Positions 9,332-17,381 of a stretch of 64,000 nucleotides of DNA are shown in pieces (position 1 is the first letter of the stretch; each line of letters starts with the position of its first letter). Origin of the DNA: Thalassobacillus_A hwangdonensis (GTDB lineage Bacteria > Bacillota > Bacilli > Bacillales > Halobacillaceae); contig NZ_JBHTKL010000001.1 in NCBI RefSeq assembly GCF_042675915.1, forward strand, positions 1,411,178 through 1,475,177, in the 5' to 3' direction. The translations under genes and the position numbers were made by a program. The notes under the pieces are model-generated. The model was not told the DNA's origin. It worked only from the letters and a program-made list of their open reading frames with translations, and did no database searches.

Positions 9332-9337
9332 TATAAT
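9332..9337 (+). promoter_or_regulatory. Possible -10 (TATAAT) for hisJ
   Basis: TATAAT lies in the ezrA-hisJ divergent spacer, but no good -35 is seen 17 bp upstream (CTTAGA). The spacer is very A/T-rich, so chance is possible. Confidence 0.3.
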
Positions 9338-9422
9338 GATACCATGTATTCGTGTATTTTGGCTAAAATATTTCAAATTATTTAACAGTTTTACAAAAAC
9401 TAACAGGTCAAGGGGGACTTTC

Positions 9423-10229
9423 ATGATAATCGATGGCCATGTCCATACACCTTTTTGCCCACACGGAACTACAGATACCCTAAAATCATATATCGAAAAC
9501 GCGATTTTAAAAAATTATCAGTCGATCACTTTTGCAGAGCATGCACCACTTCCTCCATCCTTCAGCGATCCGGCTCCAGATAAAGACAGCGGGATGGATT
9601 CGAATGTTGTCGAAGCCTACTTCAACGCGATTACCAAAGTCAAAGAGGAATATCGAGGACAAATACGAGTACTCGCCGGAATGGAAGTCGACTTCATTGA
9701 AGGATATGAAGAGGAGACGGCTCACCTTCTAGATACTTATGGTCCACAGCTGGATGATGCTGTTTTATCTGTCCATTTCCTTAAGTCATCTGAAAGGTAC
9801 CACTGCATCGACTTCAGCCCAGAAGCATTTGACGTTGCAGTAAAGGACTTCGGATCCACACAGGAAGTGTATGATGCATATTTTTCCACTGTGACCAAGT
9901 CGGTTGAAGCGGATCTCGGAAAATACAAACCAAAAAGAATCGGCCACATGTCCCTGGTCAGGAAATTCCACAAGCAATTTCCTTCACCAGAAGAATGGAC
10001 AAGACCGATTCCTCAATTATTACGTCTAATCAAACAAAAAGGCTATGAGTTGGACTACAATGGTGCAGGAATGATCAAACCTCTCTGCGGAGAGACGTAT
10101 CCACCGCTGCACATTGCAAACGAAGCACACAACATAGGCATACCGTTAGTATATGGATCTGACGCCCATGCAAGCACTGCAATCGGGCAGGGTTATGACG
10201 GCTTGGACAGTAAGTTGATCAACGGCTGA
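9423..10229 (+). CDS. hisJ: Histidinol-phosphatase HisJ (PHP family)
   Basis: 268 residues. Dephosphorylates histidinol phosphate in histidine biosynthesis. PHP metal motifs are visible: IDGHVHTPFCPHG at the N-terminus, FAEHAP, GMEVDFI, SVHFL and the C-terminal GSDAHAS. The open frame extends upstream to 9336, but the ATG at 9423 follows AAGGGGGAC and gives the family start. As in B. subtilis it is unlinked to other his genes and sits between ezrA and refZ. Its last 37 bp overlap the 3' end of refZ on the other strand. Confidence 0.94.
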   Translation: MIIDGHVHTPFCPHGTTDTLKSYIENAILKNYQSITFAEHAPLPPSFSDPAPDKDSGMDSNVVEAYFNAITKVKEEYRGQIRVLAGMEVDFIEGYEEETAHLLDTYGPQLDDAVLSVHFLKSSERYHCIDFSPEAFDVAVKDFGSTQEVYDAYFSTVTKSVEADLGKYKPKRIGHMSLVRKFHKQFPSPEEWTRPIPQLLRLIKQKGYELDYNGAGMIKPLCGETYPPLHIANEAHNIGIPLVYGSDAHASTAIGQGYDGLDSKLING

Positions 10230-10828
10230 TCGGCCATCATTGTCACCCATCTTTGCACAGTCCTGCTGTAATGCGTCGCAAAATAATGATGGGATTGATC
10301 GAATGTTACGAAATCTTTCCAATCATTCGGCATCGCATAAGGTGCCTGCAGCATTCCTTTCAGCTGCAGAAATAGAAATTTACTTTCACGTGAGTCGGCA
10401 ACTTTTTTAGAGACGACTTTTTTGAACAACGAATATAATAAATGATTTTCTTTCGATAGATAGGTCACCAGCATTTCACGAACAAACTGATTGTCCATGG
10501 ACAACTCTCTCTGGATAAGGCATGTGAGTTGATGATGTTCCTGCTTGTAATGTAGAATATCATCAATCAATCGGCAGATCTGATCCAGGGGATGGCAGTC
10601 CTTCGTTTCTTTCATATTCTGTTCGATTCGTTCCAAATATAGTTCATAGTAATCGACAATGAGCGTTTCAAGTAACCCTTGCTTACTTTTGAAATGGTAA
10701 TTGATCAGTGACACGTTCACATTGGCTTGTCCAGCAATATCACGGACAGAAGTTCCGTGATACCCTTTCAAAAAAAACAAACGACAGGCAGCATTCATCA
10801 CAATTTGTTTGGTTGTTGTTTTTTTCAA
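10193..10828 (-). CDS. refZ: TetR-family regulator of FtsZ, RefZ (YttP)
   Basis: 211 residues. N-terminal TetR HTH: FLKGYHGTSVRDIAGQANVN followed by SLINYHFKSKQGLLETLI. The C-terminal ligand-type domain is helical. In B. subtilis RefZ is made at sporulation onset, binds motifs near oriC and affects FtsZ placement. The longer frame starts with TTG at 10837 directly on the ribosome site, which cannot work; TTG at 10828 has AAGAGGAG nine bases upstream. A good sigma-H promoter lies just ahead. Confidence 0.9.
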   Translation of the reverse strand: MKKTTTKQIVMNAACRLFFLKGYHGTSVRDIAGQANVNVSLINYHFKSKQGLLETLIVDYYELYLERIEQNMKETKDCHPLDQICRLIDDILHYKQEHHQLTCLIQRELSMDNQFVREMLVTYLSKENHLLYSLFKKVVSKKVADSRESKFLFLQLKGMLQAPYAMPNDWKDFVTFDQSHHYFATHYSRTVQRWVTMMADQPLINLLSKPS

Positions 10829-10849
10829 TTGGACCAACTCCTCTTAACT

Positions 10850-10880
10850 AAAAATTCTAGGAGGATTCGCTTTTCCCTGC
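10850..10880 (-). promoter_or_regulatory. Sigma-H promoter of refZ
   Basis: Minus strand GCAGGGAAA, 13 bp, AGAATTTTT. This resembles sigma-H promoters (AGGA-A/T-rich, then GAAT) in both boxes and spacing. The predicted start would be only about 18 bases before the TTG codon. RefZ is a known early-sporulation, sigma-H-linked gene. Confidence 0.55.
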
Positions 10881-10952
10881 TTCAATCGTTCGTCAATAAC
10901 TGATAGGCACACAAGAAAAATAGCGTAATATAGCTAATAAGGAGGAATCCCC

Positions 10953-11438
10953 TTGTTCCAGACGATCACTTACAACGGTACCCGTGAAGAAAATTATGAC
11001 CTTTTACTGAAACAACTGCATGCGTTGCTTGAAGGTGAAGAGGACCTGATTGCGAATTTGTCCAATGCAGCTTCCCTTCTCAATCAATTCCTTGATGATG
11101 TGAATTGGGTAGGCTTCTATCTGTGGAAAGAAGCGGATAACCAGCTGGTACTTGGACCTTTTCAAGGGCTTCCGGCATGTGTCAGAATCCCATACGGAAG
11201 AGGAGTATGCGGTACTGCAGTGAAAGACGGAGAGACACAATTGATTGAAGATGTGCATCAGTTTGAAGGGCATATTGCCTGCGATGCCGCTTCCCAGTCC
11301 GAAGTTGTTGTTCCGATTTTCAAAGATACTAAGATATTCGGGGTACTCGATATCGACAGTCCTTCCAAAAATCGCTTCGATGAAGTGGACAAGGAATATT
11401 TAGAGAAGTTTACAAGAGTCCTGGAAAAACACATTTAA
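10953..11438 (+). CDS. ytsP: Free methionine-(R)-sulfoxide reductase (GAF protein YtsP)
   Basis: 161 residues, a single GAF domain. Family members reduce free Met-R-sulfoxide. The family cysteines are present in RIPYGRGVCGTAV and EGHIACDAASQSEVVVPI, and DVNWVGFYLW is a family block. The start is TTG with AAGGAGGAATCCCC before it. Divergent from refZ, as in B. subtilis. Confidence 0.9.
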   Translation: MFQTITYNGTREENYDLLLKQLHALLEGEEDLIANLSNAASLLNQFLDDVNWVGFYLWKEADNQLVLGPFQGLPACVRIPYGRGVCGTAVKDGETQLIEDVHQFEGHIACDAASQSEVVVPIFKDTKIFGVLDIDSPSKNRFDEVDKEYLEKFTRVLEKHI

Positions 11439-11454
11439 CTTTTTCAGGAATCGG

Positions 11455-11488
11455 ATAGGCCTGGGAGCTTTGAGTCTCCCAGGCCTAT
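11455..11488 (+). terminator. Strong hairpin after ytsP, without T run
   Basis: ATAGGCCTGGGAG and CTCCCAGGCCTAT form a perfect 13-bp stem with an 8-base loop. Only TCCTATG follows. It may be a processed 3' end or a weak terminator between ytsP and the SMR pair. Confidence 0.5.
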
Positions 11489-11523
11489 TCCTATGCTGGT
11501 AGTTGAACCAAGGAGTGTTTTAT

Positions 11524-11868
11524 ATGAATAAAGAATGGTTGAAGATATTTATTGCTGCTTTCTTCGAGGTTGGATGGGTCATCGGACTGAAGCACGCGGA
11601 TGACCTTCTCTCATGGGTAGCGACTATCATAGCGATCGCGATCAGCTTTTACTTGTTGATCATGGCTGGGAAAACCCTCCCTGCAGGTACTGCCTATGCT
11701 GTTTTTGTCGGGCTTGGTACCGCAGGAACAGTGATCAGTGATCTCTTTCTGTTCAACGAACCGTTCCATTTCGGGAAAGTGACGTTGATTTTTACGCTAC
11801 TGATCGGAGTGATTGGTTTGAAGCAGGTTACTGGAGAAGGTCAATCGAGTAAAGGAGCTGATGCATGA
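11524..11868 (+). CDS. SMR-family exporter subunit 1 (YkkC-like)
   Basis: 114 residues with four membrane segments. The essential SMR glutamate is in IAAFFEVGWVIGLKHADD at about residue 13. The family splits into guanidinium exporters (Gdx/SugE, YkkCD) and drug exporters; GxxxAVFxGLGTAG spacing and the paired arrangement favour the YkkC/YkkD heterodimer type. The ATG at 11524 follows AAGGAGTG; an upstream ATG lacks a site. It overlaps the next gene by 4 bp. Confidence 0.85.
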   Translation: MNKEWLKIFIAAFFEVGWVIGLKHADDLLSWVATIIAIAISFYLLIMAGKTLPAGTAYAVFVGLGTAGTVISDLFLFNEPFHFGKVTLIFTLLIGVIGLKQVTGEGQSSKGADA

Positions 11869-12182
11869 TGCCATGGGTCGCACTGCTTATTGCGGGAGTC
11901 TGTGAAATGTTCGGCGTACTGCTGATCAATCGCCTCCATGATAAAAAGAACTGGCAGTCATTGTTTCTGCTTGCCCTGGCATTCAGTGCCAGTTTCATAT
12001 TCCTTGCATATGCACTGGAGCACCTGCCGATGAGCACAGCCTATGCGATTTGGACTGGTATCGGCGCATGTGGAGGGGCAATCCTCGGGATGATTTACTA
12101 TGATGAACCAAAAGAATGGAAACGACTTCTATTCATCGGAGTCATTCTTGCATCGACATTAGGATTGAAACTATTGGAATGA
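11865..12182 (+). CDS. SMR-family exporter subunit 2 (YkkD-like)
   Basis: 105 residues, four membrane segments. The conserved glutamate is in IAGVCEMFGVLLINRL (about residue 14), and TAYAIWTGIGACGG is the typical third-helix block. ATGA overlap with the stop of the first subunit implies coupled translation and a 1:1 complex in the membrane with opposite orientations. Substrate is likely guanidinium or a small cation; no guanidine riboswitch was recognised upstream. Confidence 0.85.
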   Translation: MMPWVALLIAGVCEMFGVLLINRLHDKKNWQSLFLLALAFSASFIFLAYALEHLPMSTAYAIWTGIGACGGAILGMIYYDEPKEWKRLLFIGVILASTLGLKLLE

Positions 12183-12183
12183 A

Positions 12184-12220
12184 AAGAAGCTGCTTGGCAT
12201 GTTATGCGAAGCAGCTTCTT
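12184..12220. terminator. Bidirectional terminator, SMR pair / dgcP
   Basis: AAGAAGCTGCTT and AAGCAGCTTCTT form a 12-bp stem between convergent genes. Confidence 0.85.
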
Positions 12221-12225
12221 CTAAT

Positions 12226-14091
12226 TTAATGGAGTTTTGCAAAACGATCTTCAAGAAAAACCTTATTCTTGCCTCTATCTTTAGCAGTGTATAAAGCCTT
12301 GTCCGCCTGACGGATGACAAACGTCGGATCCAGTTCCTCTTCCACTCTCCAGTAGGATACACCACAGGAAACCGTAATTCCAGGCTTCGTACTGGCCTGT
12401 ATCTCTTCCCGAATAGCATTTGCTATTGCTTCAGCATGTTCCAATGAAGCATCAGGCAGGTAGATTGCCAGCTCTTCCCCACCCATTCGAGCAGCGAATG
12501 CTTTTCCTGTCAGTTTGCCTTTCATGATAGATGCTACTTGAATGATGATTTCATCTCCGACTTGATGGCCGTATGTATCATTGACTTTCTTGAAGTCATC
12601 GATATCAAACAGCAGGAAGGCACCTTGTTCATCTTTAGCCATATGCTCCTGCACTTGCTGGTCCAGGTAACTTCTTGAGTATAGTTTCGTCAAGTAATCC
12701 GTTATGACCGATTTTTCCAATTCTTCTCTCAGCATGGCATTTGCAAACGCTAGTGTAGAATGATGTACAAGCGATTGGAGCAATTTGAATGATTCGAACG
12801 GGAAAAAGTAAGGTCGTTCGTGAAGTACGATGACAAAACCGATCGTCCGATCCTGTTCCAGCATTGGGATTGCCATCATGGACTGGAATGGGAACGCCTC
12901 GTCGTTTGTTTTCATTCGGTAATCCCCGATGAAAACTGCATCCTGCTGAGTATCGATCATCGCTTCTGTTTGTTTAATGAAAGGAAAGACAGCTTCATTC
13001 TTAAAAAAACCTGTACTTCCATCGAGAACTTGATAGCGCTGGTAAGATCCCTCATTAAGCAGGACAAAGCCGACCTCATCCGCATGAAACGATTTCCGAA
13101 TCTGTTCTGACATATAGATGATCGTGTCTGCCAATCTCAGGTTTGAATTTAGTCGATGAGAGGTTTCATTCACAAGCTGCAAGTCGGAAACGAGCTTTTT
13201 CGATTGTTGATAAAGCCTTGCATTTTCCAATGCATTCCCTGCTGTGTTTGCCAGGAGCACAATGAATTCAACATCTTTCTCAGGGAACAGCATCGCGCTG
13301 GGGGCAATGACTTCAAGTACTCCATACACTCCCTGTTTACCTTTTAACGGAGCGTATAGACACGACTTCTTGTTTTCTAACCGGTCTTCCATTTGTACTT
13401 CCCCTGTCAAATATGCCTGTTCACTGGCTGGGCAATTGCTGTCATTTCCGTATGTAAGTTCTTTGACCGGCAGTTCATGCTTACCGGTAAAATCCTGGGA
13501 TAAAAGAAGGTGATAATCAAATGAAGGATAAATCTTCTTCAACGTCCGGATGATTTCATACAGGACTTCTTCCATATCCATGGAGGAATGGAATTTCGAA
13601 GTGACACGATAAAGCAGTTCGTACTTCCGCTCTTCTTCCAACGTTTTATAATAACTTTCCATTTTTAATAAAAAGCGTAATACTTGGAAAGCAACTTCAC
13701 TGACCTCCTGATCCTCTGGCGCCCACGCTTCTTTGAATGCCAGCATTATATATCCGTAATTCTTCTGTTCAATTTGGAGAGGAACAATGTAAGAAAACAA
13801 TTCTCTCTTCTGCTTGAACAAATGTGACGCTTCCATGTAGTAGGAATTTTCATCTTTAAAATCTATAGCAGAAATACGCTCCATCAGCACTTCTTCTCTG
13901 TCACTGTAAAGTTCATAATCACCTTTCCATTCATCATAAAGGTAAAAAGAACACATTTCGGCACCAAAAATACGCTTCATTTCATATGACATCGTAGCAA
14001 TAAAGCCGCGGTATGAATAATCACTTATTCCCGTAAACATCTCAAACAACCGATTTTGTAACGCATTCAACAGTAATCGCTCATTCCCCAT
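12226..14091 (-). CDS. dgcP: GAF-GGDEF diguanylate cyclase (DgcP/YtrP-like)
   Basis: 621 residues. The N-terminal ~455 residues look like successive GAF-type sensory domains, and the C-terminal 160 are a GGDEF domain. The signature is AARMGGEELAIYLPD, so catalysis of 2 GTP to c-di-GMP is plausible. FDIDDFKKVNDTYGHQVGD is the metal/nucleotide block. The RxxD inhibitory site expected before GGEEL is absent (TGKA). No membrane segment, so cytoplasmic. It has the same neighbours (ytsP side, rpsD) as B. subtilis ytrP. Confidence 0.9.
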   Translation of the reverse strand: MGNERLLLNALQNRLFEMFTGISDYSYRGFIATMSYEMKRIFGAEMCSFYLYDEWKGDYELYSDREEVLMERISAIDFKDENSYYMEASHLFKQKRELFSYIVPLQIEQKNYGYIMLAFKEAWAPEDQEVSEVAFQVLRFLLKMESYYKTLEEERKYELLYRVTSKFHSSMDMEEVLYEIIRTLKKIYPSFDYHLLLSQDFTGKHELPVKELTYGNDSNCPASEQAYLTGEVQMEDRLENKKSCLYAPLKGKQGVYGVLEVIAPSAMLFPEKDVEFIVLLANTAGNALENARLYQQSKKLVSDLQLVNETSHRLNSNLRLADTIIYMSEQIRKSFHADEVGFVLLNEGSYQRYQVLDGSTGFFKNEAVFPFIKQTEAMIDTQQDAVFIGDYRMKTNDEAFPFQSMMAIPMLEQDRTIGFVIVLHERPYFFPFESFKLLQSLVHHSTLAFANAMLREELEKSVITDYLTKLYSRSYLDQQVQEHMAKDEQGAFLLFDIDDFKKVNDTYGHQVGDEIIIQVASIMKGKLTGKAFAARMGGEELAIYLPDASLEHAEAIANAIREEIQASTKPGITVSCGVSYWRVEEELDPTFVIRQADKALYTAKDRGKNKVFLEDRFAKLH

Positions 14092-14256
14092 AAACGCTTT
14101 GGCACCTCACCTATTTTAATCGATCAGGATATGACCACATTTTTCCAAAAGGTATAAAGAACTAGTTACATCTAGGTATTTTAATCCATAAATGTATTGT
14201 ATCACCATGTGTTATATTTGAACAGTAGAAAAACGCATCGAATCTTTCGATGACTC

Positions 14257-14285
14257 TTGACTTCTTCCGCTATTAAACCTATAAT
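14257..14285 (+). promoter_or_regulatory. Sigma-A promoter of rpsD
   Basis: TTGACT, 17 bp, TATAAT. Transcription should start near 14292, giving a leader of ~180 bases. Confidence 0.85.
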
Positions 14286-14291
14286 AGCCTT

Positions 14292-14470
14292 TGTGTAAAA
14301 TAAATGGCAGCCTATGTGAACCTACGGTGTTTTCATTTTGTTCCTCGATACGAGGTGCATCGTGTAACTCTCTGCTGCTGGAGCGATGGTGCATGAAAAC
14401 ATAATGAGCATCGAGTCTGGAACACACTGTTCTTATTTTATGCAAATAAAATATAAAGGAGGAAATACCT
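14292..14470 (+). promoter_or_regulatory. rpsD 5' leader, likely S4 autoregulatory RNA
   Basis: About 179 untranslated bases between the sigma-A promoter and the rpsD ATG. In B. subtilis, S4 represses its own gene through such a leader. Short complementary runs are present (e.g. TACGAGGTGCATCG/CGATGGTGCA), but I did not derive the full fold. The ribosome site is AAAGGAGGAAAT. The opposite strand holds only the dgcP upstream region. Confidence 0.6.
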
Positions 14471-15073
14471 ATGGCACGTTTTACAGGTTCAATTTGGAAA
14501 AAGTCTCGTCGCCTTGGCATTTCTTTGAGCGGTACAGGTAAGGAGCTAGACAAGCGCCCTTACGCACCAGGACAACATGGTCCAAACCAACGTAAGAAAG
14601 TATCAGAATATGGTCTTCAATTGCAAGAGAAGCAAAAGCTTCGCTTCATGTATGGCCTTAACGAGCGTCAGTTCCGTCGTATGTTCGACGAAGCTGGTAA
14701 CATGAAAGGGATCCACGGTGAGAACTTCATGACACTTCTTGAATCTCGTCTGGATAACCTTGTTTACCGTTTAGGTTTGGCTCGTACTCGCCGTCAGGCA
14801 CGCCAATTGGTAAACCACGGTCACGTAACTGTAGATGGAGGTCGTGTTGACATCCCATCTTACCGCGTGAAGCCAGGTCAAACAATCGGTATTCGCGAGA
14901 AATCCCTAAACTTGAACATCGTTAAAGAAGCGGTTGAAGTGAACAACTTCGTTCCTGAATACCTTGCTTTCGATGCTGAAAAGCTTGAAGGTACGTATAG
15001 CCGTCTTCCTGAACGTTCTGAATTGCCTTCAGAAATCAATGAAGCACTTATCGTTGAGTTCTACTCTCGTTAA
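14471..15073 (+). CDS. rpsD: 30S ribosomal protein S4
   Basis: 200 residues. Binds the 5' domain of 16S rRNA as a primary assembly protein. N-terminal ARFTGSIWKKSRRLGISLSG and the S4 RNA-binding fold LESRLDNLVYRLGLARTRRQ with ARQLVNHGHVTVDGGRV are clear. It lacks a zinc Cys cluster. As in Bacillus, rpsD is a lone gene away from the rplQ operon. Codon use is of the highly expressed kind (CGT, GGT). Confidence 0.98.
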   Translation: MARFTGSIWKKSRRLGISLSGTGKELDKRPYAPGQHGPNQRKKVSEYGLQLQEKQKLRFMYGLNERQFRRMFDEAGNMKGIHGENFMTLLESRLDNLVYRLGLARTRRQARQLVNHGHVTVDGGRVDIPSYRVKPGQTIGIREKSLNLNIVKEAVEVNNFVPEYLAFDAEKLEGTYSRLPERSELPSEINEALIVEFYSR

Positions 15074-15084
15074 TAAGCTTCATG

Positions 15085-15119
15085 AAAAGCCATCCGATCT
15101 CATTCGGATGGCTTTTTTT
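15085..15119 (+). terminator. rpsD terminator
   Basis: AAAAGCCATCCGA...TCGGATGGCTTTTTTT stem-loop with T run. Confidence 0.92.
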
Positions 15120-15184
15120 ATTATCTATAGCATTTCTTTACATACTAAGCGACAATAATAGTGAATCGGAAAGGAGAACTTGCG

Positions 15185-15571
15185 ATGCTTCATCATGTTG
15201 AAATCTATGTGTCGGACTTGCAATCCTCCAAAGCATTCTGGGGATGGCTGCTTCCTGAACTTGGCTATTTTGAATATCAGAAATGGCATGAAGGGATCAG
15301 CTGGAAGAAAGATGACACGTACCTCGTATTTGTACAAGCGGAACAACGATTCCTGCATATCCCTTACCATCGGCAGCGGGTCGGCCTGAATCACCTGGCT
15401 TTTCACGCAGAATCTCGGAGCCATGTCGATAAGATTACAGATGCTTTCAAAACGAAAGGGATTCGTATTCTATACGAAGACCGCCACCCTTATGCTGGTG
15501 GAGAGGATTATTATGCCGTCTATGCAGAGGACCCTGATCGGATCAAAGTTGAAATCGTCAGTCCAACATAA
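15185..15571 (+). CDS. VOC (glyoxalase/dioxygenase-fold) family protein
   Basis: 128 residues. MLHHVEIYVSDLQSSKAFW and RVGLNHLAFHAES show two beta-alpha-beta-beta-beta modules, with DYYAVYAEDPDRIKVEIV at the end. Candidate metal ligands are the His in HHVEIYV, the His in LNHLAF and the final Glu. Activity cannot be named. Start ATG 15185 follows AAGGAGAAC; the frame upstream to 15161 has no ribosome site. Single gene between the rpsD and tyrS terminators. Confidence 0.82.
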   Translation: MLHHVEIYVSDLQSSKAFWGWLLPELGYFEYQKWHEGISWKKDDTYLVFVQAEQRFLHIPYHRQRVGLNHLAFHAESRSHVDKITDAFKTKGIRILYEDRHPYAGGEDYYAVYAEDPDRIKVEIVSPT

Positions 15572-15670
15572 TTTAGAAAAACTTGGCTTGTCGCTAAGCA
15601 CTTATGGCGAAAGCCTTAGTATTTCTTATACTTTATTCCTCTAATGAACTTAAACTTTATTAAAGTATAA

Positions 15671-15696
15671 AAGAGGCAGCCGACCGGCTGCCTCTT
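15671..15696 (-). terminator. tyrS terminator
   Basis: AAGAGGCAGCCG/CGGCTGCCTCTT 12-bp stem, then TTATACTTT on the minus strand. Confidence 0.85.
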
Positions 15697-15702
15697 CTGC
15701 TA

Positions 15703-16971
15703 TCAGTTGAAACGGATCATAAAGTATTTTTTCTTTCCGCGACGAATGATGGTGAATCTGCCATCAATCTTATCCGCTTCTCCAAGCTCATGAGTCATTT
15801 CCTGATTACGGTCTCCATTGATGTAAATCGCACCATTCTTGACATCTTCACGTGCCTGACGCTTAGATGAAGAAATTCCAGCTTCGACAAGCAGATCAAC
15901 CAGTCCGATCGATGCTTCAGAAACGGTATGGGTCGGTACATCCTTGAATCCAAGCTCGATTTCATCTGCTGAAAGCGATTGGATATCCCCACTGAACAAT
16001 GCTTTCGAAATACGCTGCGCCTGCTCGACTGCACTTTCTCCATGAACCATTGCAGTCATCTCTTCCGCCAGTCGTGTCTGTGCGACTCGTTTATGAGGCT
16101 GGGTAGCTACTTCATTTTCCAATTCCGCGAGTTCTTCCATGCCAAGGAATGTGAAGTACTTCAGGAATTTCACTACATCACGATCATCTGCATTGATCCA
16201 GAACTGGTAAAACTCGTATGGTGATGTCTTTTCAGGATCGAGCCATACTGCCCCACCTGCCGTCTTACCGAACTTCGTACCATCCGCTTTCGTGATGAGC
16301 GGAACGGTCAATCCGTAAGCTTCAGCCGCTTCTTCTCCTACTGTACGTCTACGGATCAATTCCAATCCAGCCGTAATGTTCCCCCACTGATCACTTCCAC
16401 CGATTTGCAGGGTACAATTTTCTTTCTGATTCAGATTGTAGAAGTCCAGCGATTGCAAAATCATGTAACTGAACTCTGTGAAAGAAATCCCTTGTTCAAT
16501 CCGTGATTCAACTGAATCTTTTGCAAGCATGTAATTGATGCCGAAATGCTTGCCGGTATCTCTTAAGAACTCAATGACATTGATTTGAGACAGCCATTCA
16601 AAATTATTACGAGCAACTGCTGCATTTTCACCGCTGTCAAAGTTCAGAACACCTGCAAGCTGTTGCTTGATGCTTTCGCTGAACTGTTGGACAACCTCCG
16701 CATCATTCAGCTGACGCTCAGTTGAACGTCCACTCGGGTCACCGATCATTCCTGTACCTCCACCTACAAGTGCAATCGGTCGATGCCCTGCCTGCTGGAA
16801 TCGTTTCAACATGGTGATCGGAAGTAAATGACCAATATGGAGACTATCTGCAGTCGGGTCGAATCCACAGTATAGCGTCACCTGCTTTTCATTAAGATGT
16901 TTTTCCAGGCCTTCCTTGTCGGTAATAGAGTGTATTAACCCTCTTTGTTCCAAGTCGTTTAGAATTCCCAC
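15703..16971 (-). CDS. tyrS: Tyrosyl-tRNA synthetase
   Basis: 422 residues, class I. HIGH motif in DSLHIGHLLPITM, KMSKS-equivalent in DGTKFGKTAGGAVW, specificity residues in YCGFDPTADS, and a C-terminal S4-like domain (KRQAREDVKNGAIYINGD). The frame is open another 74 codons into the T-box leader. The GTG at 16971 with AAGGAGTG upstream gives the normal N-terminus (MGILNDLEQRGLIHS). Expression is controlled by the T-box upstream. Confidence 0.97.
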   Translation of the reverse strand: MGILNDLEQRGLIHSITDKEGLEKHLNEKQVTLYCGFDPTADSLHIGHLLPITMLKRFQQAGHRPIALVGGGTGMIGDPSGRSTERQLNDAEVVQQFSESIKQQLAGVLNFDSGENAAVARNNFEWLSQINVIEFLRDTGKHFGINYMLAKDSVESRIEQGISFTEFSYMILQSLDFYNLNQKENCTLQIGGSDQWGNITAGLELIRRRTVGEEAAEAYGLTVPLITKADGTKFGKTAGGAVWLDPEKTSPYEFYQFWINADDRDVVKFLKYFTFLGMEELAELENEVATQPHKRVAQTRLAEEMTAMVHGESAVEQAQRISKALFSGDIQSLSADEIELGFKDVPTHTVSEASIGLVDLLVEAGISSSKRQAREDVKNGAIYINGDRNQEMTHELGEADKIDGRFTIIRRGKKKYFMIRFN

Positions 16972-17014
16972 GAATACCCACTCCTTCTTTTTGCATGTAT
17001 TTAGTGTTAGTAGA

Positions 17015-17250
17015 AAAAAATGAAAACAAAAAAACCTCCCCCCTAAAAAAGGGACGAGGTTGTTGTCGCGGTACCACCCTTGTTGCACATTTCGTGCCAC
17101 TTGTATCGATAACGGCTTGATGTAAACCGCTTCTGCCTGCACAGAAGAAAGCTCCCGATCGTAATTCGCTCCTGGATATGTACTGCCTTTCACCTGCCGG
17201 CAGCTCTCTTGAACAGGGATCCATTAGCTACTTCAATCCTTCTTCGCTCC
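17015..17250 (-). promoter_or_regulatory. Tyrosine T-box riboswitch
   Basis: The minus strand carries the T-box AAGGGTGGTACCGCG (17067-17080). A terminator follows (17033-17061, stem AACCTCGTCCC/AGGGGGGAGGTT, then TTTTTTT). Stem I has AGAGA-like GAGAGCTGCCGG and a specifier UAC at 17180-17182 (in GGCAGTACATATCC). UAC is a Tyr codon, matching tyrS downstream. Uncharged tRNA-Tyr should favour readthrough. The 5' boundary is approximate. Confidence 0.92.
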
Positions 17251-17343
17251 AATAAGTATTTTACTGTGTATTATTTTTATCATAAACGTCAGGGAAAATC
17301 AATCTTTTTTACAAGTTAGTATATGTTCCCAAAAATATCTCTG

Positions 17344-17352
17344 TGTTATAAT
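17344..17352 (+). promoter_or_regulatory. Extended -10 promoter of the PBP gene
   Basis: TGTTATAAT (TGnTATAAT) lies 30 bases upstream of the ATG; the -35 (TGTTCC) is poor, as is common with an extended -10. Confidence 0.55.
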
Positions 17353-17381
17353 TGAAAGTGGATTTTTTAGGAGGTTTGAAT

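Noticed and set aside
14212..14553. Minus-strand ORF across the rpsD leader
   Set aside because: Antisense to the S4 leader and rpsD start; no ribosome site or motif.
16972..17193. N-terminal extension of tyrS
   Set aside because: The extra codons are translated from the T-box leader, whose structure and specifier explain the sequence fully.
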